From an uncultured Sphaerochaeta sp. (GTDB lineage Bacteria > Spirochaetota > Spirochaetia > Sphaerochaetales > Sphaerochaetaceae), in NCBI RefSeq assembly GCF_963677075.1, contig NZ_OY781873.1, positions 930,001-994,000 of the forward strand: DNA of 64,000 nucleotides, in the 5' to 3' direction. How positions within the stretch are numbered: the first letter of the stretch is position 1; the number at the start of each line of letters is the position of its first letter. The notes beneath the pieces were generated by a model. That model worked only from the letters and a program-made list of their open reading frames with translations, did no database searches and was not told the origin of the DNA. The position numbers were made by a program, and so were the translations under genes. Shown here piece after piece: positions 54,185 to 62,743 of this stretch.

Positions 54185-55504
54185 TTATTGTTTCTCATCC
54201 ATCGGTTCTTTCTGTTCAAGACTCCATATTGCTCGGTTCTTGCCGAAAACCAGACACGTTGCTACACCAATGACGCCCATCACTGCAAAAAGAAAAGCCG
54301 CTCCTGAACCCTTGCCCGAACCAAACAGGAAAATTAAAAGGTCATTCGTAGCATGTTCTGATACAAAAGGCTCGAATACCTTGTCGACCAGAAATCCCCC
54401 CAGCAAATACCCTACTGGTATGGTGCAGAATTGCAACGTATTCCTTGTAGCATACACACGGCCTTGCATCTCGATAGGAATATGGAGCCTCAGGATGGCA
54501 CCCAGGTTCGTACCCATAAGAGGTATGGCAATCCAACCAAGTATTGCACCTATACACCACACAGGAATTGATTTCCCGAAAGCAAGCATGAAATTCTCGG
54601 CACTCATCGAGAACAACAGCGACCAATAGATGACTTTCACCCTGCTTTTGGGTGCCCTGATGGCAGAAGCTACGATACTCCCCACCAGTGTTGCAAAACC
54701 GGTCACCATGGTAACCCAACCAAGTGCTGTTGCACCGCCTCCTGCTCGAGAGAGCAACATGGCAGGAAGTGCTGCATTGTAGAGAGAAACGGTCAGGTTG
54801 ATGGCAGAGAGGAACAGTATCAGGTTCAGGATGCCGCGATTCTGTTTGAGATAGCGAATTCCTTCCCCTGTGGCCTTCAGAACCGATTCTTTATCAGTCT
54901 TGGAAACAGCATCCTGCTGCGGGATCCTGATACAGGACAAGAGGATGATGAAAGAGAAGAGAAACGTTGAGACATCCACAAGAATAATCGCCTGCATGCC
55001 TGCAAAGGCATAGAGAGCAGTGGCGATTATTGGTGTAAGCATGGTATTCAGGGCATTGGAAAAGGATTTCAGACCACTGACTTTCTGATAGAACCTACGG
55101 GGGGTTATCAGGCTCATTGCAACCTCCGAAGCCGGTTGTTGCACCGTGTTCATCATCCCATTTATCACATTCAGACCATAGAGATGCCAGATTTGCAGTT
55201 GACCTGTCTGCAGCAGTACAAACACAACAATCGTGCTGATTGCCGCCAGGCTATCACAAACGAGCATGGTCCGTTTCTTGTTCCAGGTGTCGCTGAGCGC
55301 CCCTGCGAACATACTGAGAAGAATGTACGGTGCATACGAGCACACAGACAGCAGTGCTGTCGATAACGCAGAACCACTTTTCTCGTACAGATAGAGAACC
55401 AGTGCAAAACTGGTCATCGAGCTCCCGAGTTGAGAGCATGACTGGGTAATCCAGAGCATGAGAAATGCCTGTAAATCCCGGTGAATGAGTGTTTTTATGT
55501 TCAT
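54185..55504 (-). CDS. MFS transporter (multidrug-efflux-like)
   Basis: 439 residues with about 12 hydrophobic segments, starting FLMLWITQSCSQLGSSMTSF, ALVLYLYEKSGSALSTALLS. The inter-helix loop FAGALSDTWNKKRTMLVCD matches the MFS motif A pattern (D-x-x-x-R/K-K/R). It belongs to the MFS_3/enterobactin-exporter and macrolide-efflux-like group. Substrates are unknown. It lies divergent from comM across a 279-bp gap with no further gene. Confidence 0.88.
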   Translation of the reverse strand: MNIKTLIHRDLQAFLMLWITQSCSQLGSSMTSFALVLYLYEKSGSALSTALLSVCSYAPYILLSMFAGALSDTWNKKRTMLVCDSLAAISTIVVFVLLQTGQLQIWHLYGLNVINGMMNTVQQPASEVAMSLITPRRFYQKVSGLKSFSNALNTMLTPIIATALYAFAGMQAIILVDVSTFLFSFIILLSCIRIPQQDAVSKTDKESVLKATGEGIRYLKQNRGILNLILFLSAINLTVSLYNAALPAMLLSRAGGGATALGWVTMVTGFATLVGSIVASAIRAPKSRVKVIYWSLLFSMSAENFMLAFGKSIPVWCIGAILGWIAIPLMGTNLGAILRLHIPIEMQGRVYATRNTLQFCTIPVGYLLGGFLVDKVFEPFVSEHATNDLLIFLFGSGKGSGAAFLFAVMGVIGVATCLVFGKNRAIWSLEQKEPMDEKQ

Positions 55505-55783
55505 ATTGACTTTGCTTCCTTACTTGTTGAATTTGGTAGGAAAATGCAAAGTCCTTTGGACGAGAGAGGTTACGACTCCATGCAGCTTCGTCCTTGTCAG
55601 ACCTTGCATGGAGATGAAGCAATGCAGAGCATATCGTATTCCTCCTTTTGGAAGGAGTATAGCAAAGAGGAAAATGTATGTCATCAGGATTATCGACACT
55701 AGGAAAACCCCATTTTCCATTCTCTGAAGCAAAAGCCAACTATCCTGCTCTTTTCCTGTATCTGAATTAAAGGAGCCAACACA
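55505..55783. other. Divergent intergenic region between the MFS gene and comM
   Basis: 279 bp with no supported gene. It should contain both promoters. Short frames here lack ribosome sites, and no clear palindrome was found. Confidence 0.4.
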
Positions 55784-57325
55784 GTGGCAACAGTCATCAG
55801 AAGTCTCGGAATCAACGGAATAGAAGGATACCCACTTGCAGTGGAAGTAGCGATCATAGCAGGCCTGCAGGCAACCACCATCGTTGGCCTTGGTGATGCA
55901 GCAGTGAAGGAAGCAAAGGACAGGATGGAAGCATGCACAGAAGAACTCTCCTATGCCTATCCATCAAAGAAGGTCGTGGTAAATCTTAGCCCCAGTGACA
56001 TCCCCAAGAGGGGAGCCTATCTCGATCTCCCCATGCTCCTCGGCCTCCTGGTTGAATCGAAGCAGGTCAGGCCAAGGATTGAGGACTGGCAGGAAATAGC
56101 CTGTGTTGGGGGAATCAGCACCACAGGAACCCTCGTCGGCTTCAACGGTGTACTGCCCATGGCAATCCAGGCACACCGCATGGGATGGAAGAAACTCATC
56201 GTACCGCTTGATTGTGCCAATGAGGCTTCCCTGGTCACGGGACTGGAGATCATCGCCTGTGAGACCATCACAGAGGTAATCCAATACCTGGAAGGCCGGT
56301 TGCATCTCTCCCCCCATAAAACAGACCAGGACCCCATCCTTCAGAAAAATGCCAGCAAGGACGGCGATTTCATCGACGTCGTCGGACATGACGACATCCT
56401 CCCTTACCTTGCAGCAGCTGTTGCAGGGAACCACAACCTTCTCTTGGTAGGTATACCTGGAGCTGGGAAGACGCTCATGGCCCGGTTGCTCCCCACCATC
56501 CTCCCCCCAATGAATGAGCAGGAAATATTGGAAGTCTCCTCAATTTACAGCATAGCAGGGGAACTTGACGGCCATGAGCTCAAGAGAAACAGACCCTTCA
56601 GGTGCCCCCACTACAACATGTCCTCCCATGCCCTCATAGGAGGGGGCCCACAGGCAAAACCAGGGGAAGTGACCCTTGCCCACCGAGGTATCCTCTTTCT
56701 CGATGAACTGCCCGAATTTGGACGGAAAACCCTCGAATCCCTTCGCCTCCCCCTTGAGGACAAACGCGTTACCATCAGCCGGGTAAACCAGACCAACCGC
56801 TATCCCTCCGACTTCATGCTTGTAGCAGCCATGAACCCCTGCCCCTGTGGCTACGCAGGCACCTCACGTTGTGAATGCACCCCCTATGCCATCAGGACCT
56901 ACCGCCAACGCATATCAGGCCCCATCCTCGACCGCATCGACATGCAGAAGTACGTCGGTAGGGTGGAGTTCAAGGACGGTCATCTCATGAAAGGCAATAC
57001 CAGCTCCAAGGACCTCAGGGACTCGGTCATGGAGGCGCGTGAGCGCCAGAGACACCGCTTTCTGAAAGGAGGGGAGCCTATTACCACCAACTCCCAGATG
57101 AACAGCTCCCAGCTTCGAAGGTACTGCACCCTCGACGACAAATGTGCCGCTCTCCTCCAGAAAACCTATGAAAAGGACCAACTCTCGGTCCGCGCCCGCT
57201 ACAAGACCCTCAAGCTTGCCCGAACCTTCGCCGACATACAGGGAAGTGCCACCATTGAGAGAGCCCATCTCATCCACGCACTCTTTTCCCGTGACCTCGA
57301 AAAGGAGATGAATCATCATGCATGA
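55784..57325 (+). CDS. comM: Magnesium-chelatase-like AAA+ protein ComM (YifB)
   Basis: 513 residues, the normal length for ComM/YifB. The N-terminal domain (VIRSLGINGIEGYPLAVEVA, GLGDAAVKEAKDRM) is followed by the AAA+ module with Walker A GIPGAGKTLMAR (about residue 220), Walker B ILFLDELPEFGRKTLESLRL and sensor MNPCPCGYAG, then the C-terminal Mg_chelatase_C domain (RARYKTLKLARTFADIQGSA). ComM helps branch migration during natural transformation. The start is a GTG. Its end overlaps dprA by 8 nt. Confidence 0.92.
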   Translation: MATVIRSLGINGIEGYPLAVEVAIIAGLQATTIVGLGDAAVKEAKDRMEACTEELSYAYPSKKVVVNLSPSDIPKRGAYLDLPMLLGLLVESKQVRPRIEDWQEIACVGGISTTGTLVGFNGVLPMAIQAHRMGWKKLIVPLDCANEASLVTGLEIIACETITEVIQYLEGRLHLSPHKTDQDPILQKNASKDGDFIDVVGHDDILPYLAAAVAGNHNLLLVGIPGAGKTLMARLLPTILPPMNEQEILEVSSIYSIAGELDGHELKRNRPFRCPHYNMSSHALIGGGPQAKPGEVTLAHRGILFLDELPEFGRKTLESLRLPLEDKRVTISRVNQTNRYPSDFMLVAAMNPCPCGYAGTSRCECTPYAIRTYRQRISGPILDRIDMQKYVGRVEFKDGHLMKGNTSSKDLRDSVMEARERQRHRFLKGGEPITTNSQMNSSQLRRYCTLDDKCAALLQKTYEKDQLSVRARYKTLKLARTFADIQGSATIERAHLIHALFSRDLEKEMNHHA

Positions 57326-58415
57326 CCAAACAATCTACTGGATCTGGCTCAATGAAATGCGGGGGATCACCCTCAGGGATAAACGGAAACTCATCTCAGT
57401 TCTCTCCACTCCTGAGAACATCTTCCACGAATCAACCACCACTATTGCCGACATATTGGAAACAAAGAAACAAAGGAATGGTTCCGTCGCTGAAAGCAGG
57501 AGGGAACCCTATGGGGCCGTCTGGAATACACGCAGCCTTGCCGATGCTGAAACCATCCTTGCCAACAATGAACAGCACTCCATCCATCTCCTCTCCCCTG
57601 ATCACCAGCACTACCATTCAATCTATACAAATGATACCAAGGCACCCCTGGTGCTTTACTACAAAGGCAGGCTCTCCCCACCTGAAATACCCATCACAGG
57701 TGTCATCGGGTCTCGTGCAAGCACATCCTACGGGAACCTGGTGACCAAGGCCGCAGTAGCAACCTTGGTTGAAAAGGGGACCATTGTTGCCTCAGGGCTC
57801 TCATTCGGTATTGATGCCCTTGCCCATCAGACCACACTTGAATACAACGGTATTACCTACGCCTTCATCCCTTGCGGCCTGCACAAAGCACAGCCGGCAT
57901 CACACAGTGAACTCATGGAGCAGATAGCAGATACCGGGGCAGTCATCACCCCCTATGCCTATGGCAAGGAAGCCTTGCCCTTCCGCTTCATCGGAAGGAA
58001 TGCCGTACTTGCCACCTGGTGTGACACCCTCCTGGTCGTTGAAGCCCGGAAGCGGAGTGGCAGCATGCATACTGCCCGCAGTGCCCTGAAAAAGGGGAAA
58101 CAGGTACTGGCCGTCCCCAACACCCTGCTTGAACCAAGAAGCTCAGGCACTAACCTCCTGCTCACTGAAGGAGCCAAGGCCTACTATGACGACCAACTGC
58201 AATTCGGTGGCTGCTACAACAGCATACCCACCTCCCATCCCGATGAGGAGGACGTCATACTGGCCCTGAATGGCAACCCCCTCACCACCAGCGAGATTGT
58301 GGACATGGTCCCTGATCTGAGCCTCTCTGTCATGGAGTGCCTTACAGAAATGGAACTCTCAGGGAGGATTGTATTTCGCCCGGATGGCAGGTGGCATCTG
58401 GTAGGAGGCCTTTGA
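57318..58415 (+). CDS. dprA: DNA-processing protein DprA (Smf)
   Basis: 365 residues. The Rossmann-like DprA domain has GVIGSRASTSYGNLVTKAAV, IVASGLSFGIDALAHQTTL, FIGRNAVLATWCDTLLVVEA and KRSGSMHTARSALKKGKQVL. A C-terminal winged helix follows (residues ~310-365). DprA loads RecA on incoming single-stranded DNA. It overlaps comM by 8 nt, making a competence-like operon. No other competence genes are in the window. Confidence 0.92.
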   Translation: MHDQTIYWIWLNEMRGITLRDKRKLISVLSTPENIFHESTTTIADILETKKQRNGSVAESRREPYGAVWNTRSLADAETILANNEQHSIHLLSPDHQHYHSIYTNDTKAPLVLYYKGRLSPPEIPITGVIGSRASTSYGNLVTKAAVATLVEKGTIVASGLSFGIDALAHQTTLEYNGITYAFIPCGLHKAQPASHSELMEQIADTGAVITPYAYGKEALPFRFIGRNAVLATWCDTLLVVEARKRSGSMHTARSALKKGKQVLAVPNTLLEPRSSGTNLLLTEGAKAYYDDQLQFGGCYNSIPTSHPDEEDVILALNGNPLTTSEIVDMVPDLSLSVMECLTEMELSGRIVFRPDGRWHLVGGL

Positions 58416-58419
58416 TCAT

Positions 58420-59235
58420 ATGCCCAGGAGGAAGAGGAACGACACCCCAGGGACCATTCATCACGTCATCCAGCGAGGCAACAACAGGAACTACATCTAC
58501 GAGAACACCCGTGACAAAAAGGAGTTTCTCAGTCTTCTCTCGACAGCACTGACCACCCACGGTGCACTCCTGCTCCAGTACGCCCTCATGGACAACCACT
58601 ACCACCTCCTCATCAAGGTTGGTAGTGTTCCCCTCTCTTCCATCATCTGGTTTCTCAACCGTCATTACAGTCTCTACTACAACAGCCGGTACAACCGCAC
58701 CGGAACCATCTATGGAGACCGCTACAAGAGCTACCTTGTGAGTGAAACCCATAAGCTCTTCAGCATCATCCGCTACATTGTCCAGAACCCCGTCAAGGCC
58801 GGCCTTGCTGCCACCCCCTCTGCATACCGATGGAGTGGTCACACGGAAGTGTGCACTGGAAACATCCATATAATTGCAAGGACAACCTTGCTCTCCCTCT
58901 TCTCTCCTGATCCCTCCTTGGCACTGGATCGCTACAGGGAGTGCACAGAACATGAGAACTGGACTCCTCAAGTAGGCTTTGCCACCATCATCGACAAGAG
59001 AGAGGAAACCAGGGAACGGCTCTCCTGTCTTCTGGATCGGACACTCGCAAAGCGGAACCTTGAGGATCTTCGTGCCATGGTTGTCTCAGGAGCAAAATCA
59101 CCACTCTCCAGGGAACTCAGGAACCAATTTGTTCATGCTGCAGTTACTGACGGCCATGCCCTCAGGGACATCGCCAGCTTTCTCCATGTAAGCCATGAGA
59201 CCGTAAGGAGGATCAGCAAGCAAGAGGCAAGGTAA
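58420..59235 (+). CDS. REP-associated tyrosine transposase-like (RAYT, Y1 HUH) protein
   Basis: 271 residues. It begins 4 bp after dprA and has the Y1-transposase pattern: TIHHVIQRGNNRNYIYEN, the HUH metal motif in MDNHYHLLIKV (about residue 65), RTGTIYGDRYKSYLV and IRYIVQNPVKAGL. The C-terminus has a helix-turn-helix (LRDIASFLHVSHETVRRISK). RAYT proteins are domesticated single-copy transposases that act on REP palindromes. No flanking IS ends were found, consistent with a resident gene. Its tight spacing to dprA suggests cotranscription. Confidence 0.85.
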   Translation: MPRRKRNDTPGTIHHVIQRGNNRNYIYENTRDKKEFLSLLSTALTTHGALLLQYALMDNHYHLLIKVGSVPLSSIIWFLNRHYSLYYNSRYNRTGTIYGDRYKSYLVSETHKLFSIIRYIVQNPVKAGLAATPSAYRWSGHTEVCTGNIHIIARTTLLSLFSPDPSLALDRYRECTEHENWTPQVGFATIIDKREETRERLSCLLDRTLAKRNLEDLRAMVVSGAKSPLSRELRNQFVHAAVTDGHALRDIASFLHVSHETVRRISKQEAR

Positions 59236-59250
59236 TCTTATTGGTATCTC

Positions 59251-60042
59251 TCAAACAACTGTTTGCCTCTTCTTCCAGTGCGTGACTGCATGAAACACCA
59301 CTTCCTCGATGCCAGTAGCATCAATTCTCTTGATACAGGTCAGAAACTGATTTGCATCCTTGCTTCTCGTTTCCACCACGAGTGCATCCCCATGGTGGCA
59401 CTGCCTTTTCCACTCGACATCGATGAAAGAAGGGTAGTACGTATCCATATGCTCAAAGGGAAAGGAGGCCATCATCCAGTCAATGTAGCTCAGGTTGTTC
59501 ACATGCCTGTTGTAATCATAGTCATAGTAGTCCATGTGCACCTTGTCCCTGCTCACAACCCCTTTGGAGAAATCCTCTTGTCGAGGGAACTTCGGAAAAG
59601 CAGGATCGAACCACCTCTCGTTTGTAGGTGGAAAGAGCAACCTGCTCTTAAGGTATGATGGCTTTTCGGGTCTTCCCTGTTCCATGTCCAGGACAATCCA
59701 ATGGTTGTATGCCTCAAAAAGAGGCTCTCCACCCACCTCCTTAGCCGTAACAGCACGAGGGAAGAAGAGCCTATGCCCTTCTTGACACCACGTCTCAGCC
59801 TCGAATCCAGTCCTCCAGGAAGCAAGATTGTGTATGTACATCCTGGTCCTGAAGATCATCCAAGCCCGATGTTCACCGTCCAAGAGCGCTCTATGCCCGC
59901 AACCAAACATATCGGCATGTATTGCAGACATTTCCTGGTTGATCGCAAAGTACTTCACTGGCTTCACACGGTAGAACGTATCACAATCGACAACCCGTAC
60001 CCGATCATTCCCATACCCTATATTATTGGCATCAATATCCAT
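59251..60042 (-). CDS. Acyl-ACP thioesterase (FatA/FatB-like double hotdog)
   Basis: 263 residues from ATG 60042, with GGAAGG upstream. It has two hotdog halves. The first contains TFYRVKPVKYFAINQEMSAI (about residue 20). The second contains DYNRHVNNLSYIDWMMASFP (about residue 180) with the Asn-His-Val-Asn-Asn active-site pattern. It frees fatty acids from acyl carrier protein. It follows the HsdM/S-fusion gene and an acyl-CoA synthetase gene on the same strand, so a fatty-acid release and reactivation role is likely. Confidence 0.85.
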   Translation of the reverse strand: MDIDANNIGYGNDRVRVVDCDTFYRVKPVKYFAINQEMSAIHADMFGCGHRALLDGEHRAWMIFRTRMYIHNLASWRTGFEAETWCQEGHRLFFPRAVTAKEVGGEPLFEAYNHWIVLDMEQGRPEKPSYLKSRLLFPPTNERWFDPAFPKFPRQEDFSKGVVSRDKVHMDYYDYDYNRHVNNLSYIDWMMASFPFEHMDTYYPSFIDVEWKRQCHHGDALVVETRSKDANQFLTCIKRIDATGIEEVVFHAVTHWKKRQTVV

Positions 60043-60058
60043 ATACTCACCTTCCAAT

Positions 60059-62743
60059 TCACAAAGCCAGCTTTGAAACAAGCATCTCAAGATTCGTATG
60101 AACTTCTGACAATGCTCTTTCCGACTCAATAATCCTTGCCATGTACTCACGCTCGAGCTCCTCGACAATGTCTCGTTGCCGCTCCAGCGGAGGAAGACCA
60201 ACTTTGAAATTTCGTATACGGTCGAAAGGAATGTTTCTCCTGCTCACATACCTTTCCTCACGTACCCTGTAATCAGGGCTGTTCAGGTACCAGTAGTACA
60301 GATATGCAGGAAGCGCCTTTGTCTTATCAACCCTGATCAGGGCTACCCCTGGCTCCAGATAGTAGAGATCATCGCAATCTATCACAGCGGCATGACCCAG
60401 GGAGCCGACATAGGTGAACAGGATATCCCCAGCATGGAGACGCGCACAGCTGATCTCATGCAGGACCGTATCATCAAGACGTTTGGCATCTGACAAATCG
60501 AGACGACCGTTCTTCACATTGCACCCTCTCAGGGCAATACATGCACCCGAGTCAGCATACCTCACAAACTTGTTATACTGGTAACCAGGAATCTTCGAGA
60601 CTTCAGCAACAGCAGAAACAGGGAAGCGGGGCGCATCATGAATGGACATCATGAGCTCACACAGACGCTTCTCAAAGTGTTTTCTCAATAGGGAAATCCT
60701 CTTTCCCAACAAGCGCTCAGACGCTTCAAGGGAACGTATTGTCTCACTTACCTGCTTCTGTACTCCCATAGGGGGAACCCTGATCATGGCATCATTGGCA
60801 TCGCTGCAGCGCAGTACTCCCTTGTGGTTGGTTCTCTTGAGCCATACCCCGCGGGCCCAAGCCCCGAATGCATGTAGCAGGTACTCTTCTCGTACCCCTT
60901 CCTGTGGGACAAGGCTCAACAGGTTTCCATCTACAGCCGAACTCTTAGCCAGGATCCCCCTCCTGCCCGATTTGATGCTTGTGGCATATTTGGGAATAAG
61001 CACCGTATCCCTGTCAAACATCCTTGCAGTGGTTACCTTCGGTGAGATCCTGAGCACGGACGAACTGACGAGGAGGCAATCACTGGATTTGCATGCAAGA
61101 TCTGATGTCCTCACATACCCAATCCCTGTAGGGGAATCTGTGAATGCATAGGACCTTATGTTCTTGCCCCCTTTGATGGCCGCCACTTTGCCAACAGGCA
61201 GGAAAGGCGCCTGATCAAGCTTCTTAGCCAACGAAGCAAGCACGGTAGGGGAGACAGCCAACGATGCAAGATCATTCCCTGTCTTCTCAATGGCTTTTTC
61301 AAGCGATGCCTCTGATTCCCCTTCACAAGGGTGATTACTCTCAACATAGTGGAAAGGCCTGAGATCACACCTGTTTTCCATGACCTCTTTCCTGTCCACA
61401 AGGCAAGCATAGTGGGGCACTTCCCGTCTCTCGTTGTATATGTGGGATATCTCACTGATCAGTATGAAGGAAGGCCTCTTGTCTCTAGTTTGTGAAGATG
61501 CATCGATGAAAAGAATGGTGTCCTCCCTTCTTCCCTTTCGTATGACAAGCACATGGCGATGCATCGTGTCTGCATGATGGCCATAGGCCGGGATTCTGAT
61601 GACGGCATCGACAAGGTTGTTATCCAGAAGCCAGCTTCGTATTGTCTTCTCAGCCCTTTCCCGGCTCAGGGCCCCTTCGCCCAGGGCAAAGGCTGCCGTT
61701 CCTCTCTCACTGAGGCATGACACTGAGTGCATGACGTATGCCAGGTCAGTCTTTGCCTTCGGAGCCAGGACTCCTGCAGGACTGAAACGGCTGTCCTTTA
61801 CAAGAGAGGAATCCTCATCTCTGGCCCATAGCTTCCTCACAGGGAGTATGCTGGCGATTGCGTCAAACGTACGTCCTCCAAAGGATTCGAAAGACGTCAG
61901 TGAGTCGCCATAGGCCAATGAGAAACGAGTTGGGTCGAGATGGATGAGAAACATGAAGAAACGGGCCATGTTGTACTCTGGTATCATTTCGCTCTGGCCA
62001 TACAAACAGCCCCCCTCGGCAAGGCGGAAGCGTGCATGGGATAAGAGCACACCTGTTCCACAGTAGGGGTCATAGAATGACTGTATGGACTTACTTCCCC
62101 TGCTCACAAGGAGTATAAGCAAGTCAGGTACAAGCCGTGCTTCGAATATCCCGTCTCCTGTTGCCTGAGGCCTGGAATACTGGTCAAGCAGGTGCTCAAA
62201 GGTACTCGTCATATCGAAAATGGCCTCTGGACTGATACTGGAGACGGCCTTCATCAGGCTGTATAGCTTCTGCTTTCTTGTTCTGGGAACAGCACCCAGT
62301 TCAATTTCATCTTTAGCAAGATGACTTGAGAGGTTCCTGAAGACGCTCTCACTTGCGTATCCGACCGCTGATTCCTCAATATCGGAAAAGACCCATTCCA
62401 AGGTCTTCCCCAGATTCCCATCTCTTGGGGCATCCCGGTACACATTGCAGAAGAGTCCACTTGGAGGAATGAAGAACCCAATCGTGGAAGACGCCTCATC
62501 TGCAAGCGCTTCTACCTCCTCGTCATCCATGGTTCTGTATCGCTTCTGATGCAACACCAGTTCCGGTTGATCTTCTGCGAACTGCTCCATTTCCTGGGAG
62601 AGATACCGATAGATAAGCATTGCAATGATGTATCGACGGGAGTCCCAACCAGGAAAACGTTGCTCCAGAACCTCGGCTATCTTCCATGCCCTGGCGGAAA
62701 GTATCTCTGTGTTTTCCTTCACTTCACCTTCAGGCAATCTCAT
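60059..62743 (-). CDS. HsdM-HsdS fusion with lost NPPF catalytic motif
   Basis: About 894 residues from ATG 62743. A GTG at 62764 would add 7. The first ~480 residues follow type I N6-adenine methylase HsdM: an HsdM N-terminal helical part, motif I FYDPYCGTGVLLSHA (about residue 225), then TDLAYVMHSVSCLSERGTAA and LFIDASSQ. Motif IV, normally NPP[FY], reads FDAIASILPVRK here (about 61830-61855), so the catalytic Asn-Pro-Pro-Phe is absent. Residues ~520-890 hold two HsdS-like target-recognition halves with coiled-coil spacers (VSETIRSLEASERLLGKRIS). No HsdR is nearby. Active methylation is unlikely, and DNA binding or regulation is possible. Confidence 0.8.
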   Translation of the reverse strand: MRLPEGEVKENTEILSARAWKIAEVLEQRFPGWDSRRYIIAMLIYRYLSQEMEQFAEDQPELVLHQKRYRTMDDEEVEALADEASSTIGFFIPPSGLFCNVYRDAPRDGNLGKTLEWVFSDIEESAVGYASESVFRNLSSHLAKDEIELGAVPRTRKQKLYSLMKAVSSISPEAIFDMTSTFEHLLDQYSRPQATGDGIFEARLVPDLLILLVSRGSKSIQSFYDPYCGTGVLLSHARFRLAEGGCLYGQSEMIPEYNMARFFMFLIHLDPTRFSLAYGDSLTSFESFGGRTFDAIASILPVRKLWARDEDSSLVKDSRFSPAGVLAPKAKTDLAYVMHSVSCLSERGTAAFALGEGALSRERAEKTIRSWLLDNNLVDAVIRIPAYGHHADTMHRHVLVIRKGRREDTILFIDASSQTRDKRPSFILISEISHIYNERREVPHYACLVDRKEVMENRCDLRPFHYVESNHPCEGESEASLEKAIEKTGNDLASLAVSPTVLASLAKKLDQAPFLPVGKVAAIKGGKNIRSYAFTDSPTGIGYVRTSDLACKSSDCLLVSSSVLRISPKVTTARMFDRDTVLIPKYATSIKSGRRGILAKSSAVDGNLLSLVPQEGVREEYLLHAFGAWARGVWLKRTNHKGVLRCSDANDAMIRVPPMGVQKQVSETIRSLEASERLLGKRISLLRKHFEKRLCELMMSIHDAPRFPVSAVAEVSKIPGYQYNKFVRYADSGACIALRGCNVKNGRLDLSDAKRLDDTVLHEISCARLHAGDILFTYVGSLGHAAVIDCDDLYYLEPGVALIRVDKTKALPAYLYYWYLNSPDYRVREERYVSRRNIPFDRIRNFKVGLPPLERQRDIVEELEREYMARIIESERALSEVHTNLEMLVSKLAL

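Noticed and set aside
60059..62743. Active type I restriction-modification system
   Set aside because: No HsdR gene is in the window and the NPPF motif is missing, so neither cleavage nor methylation is supported.
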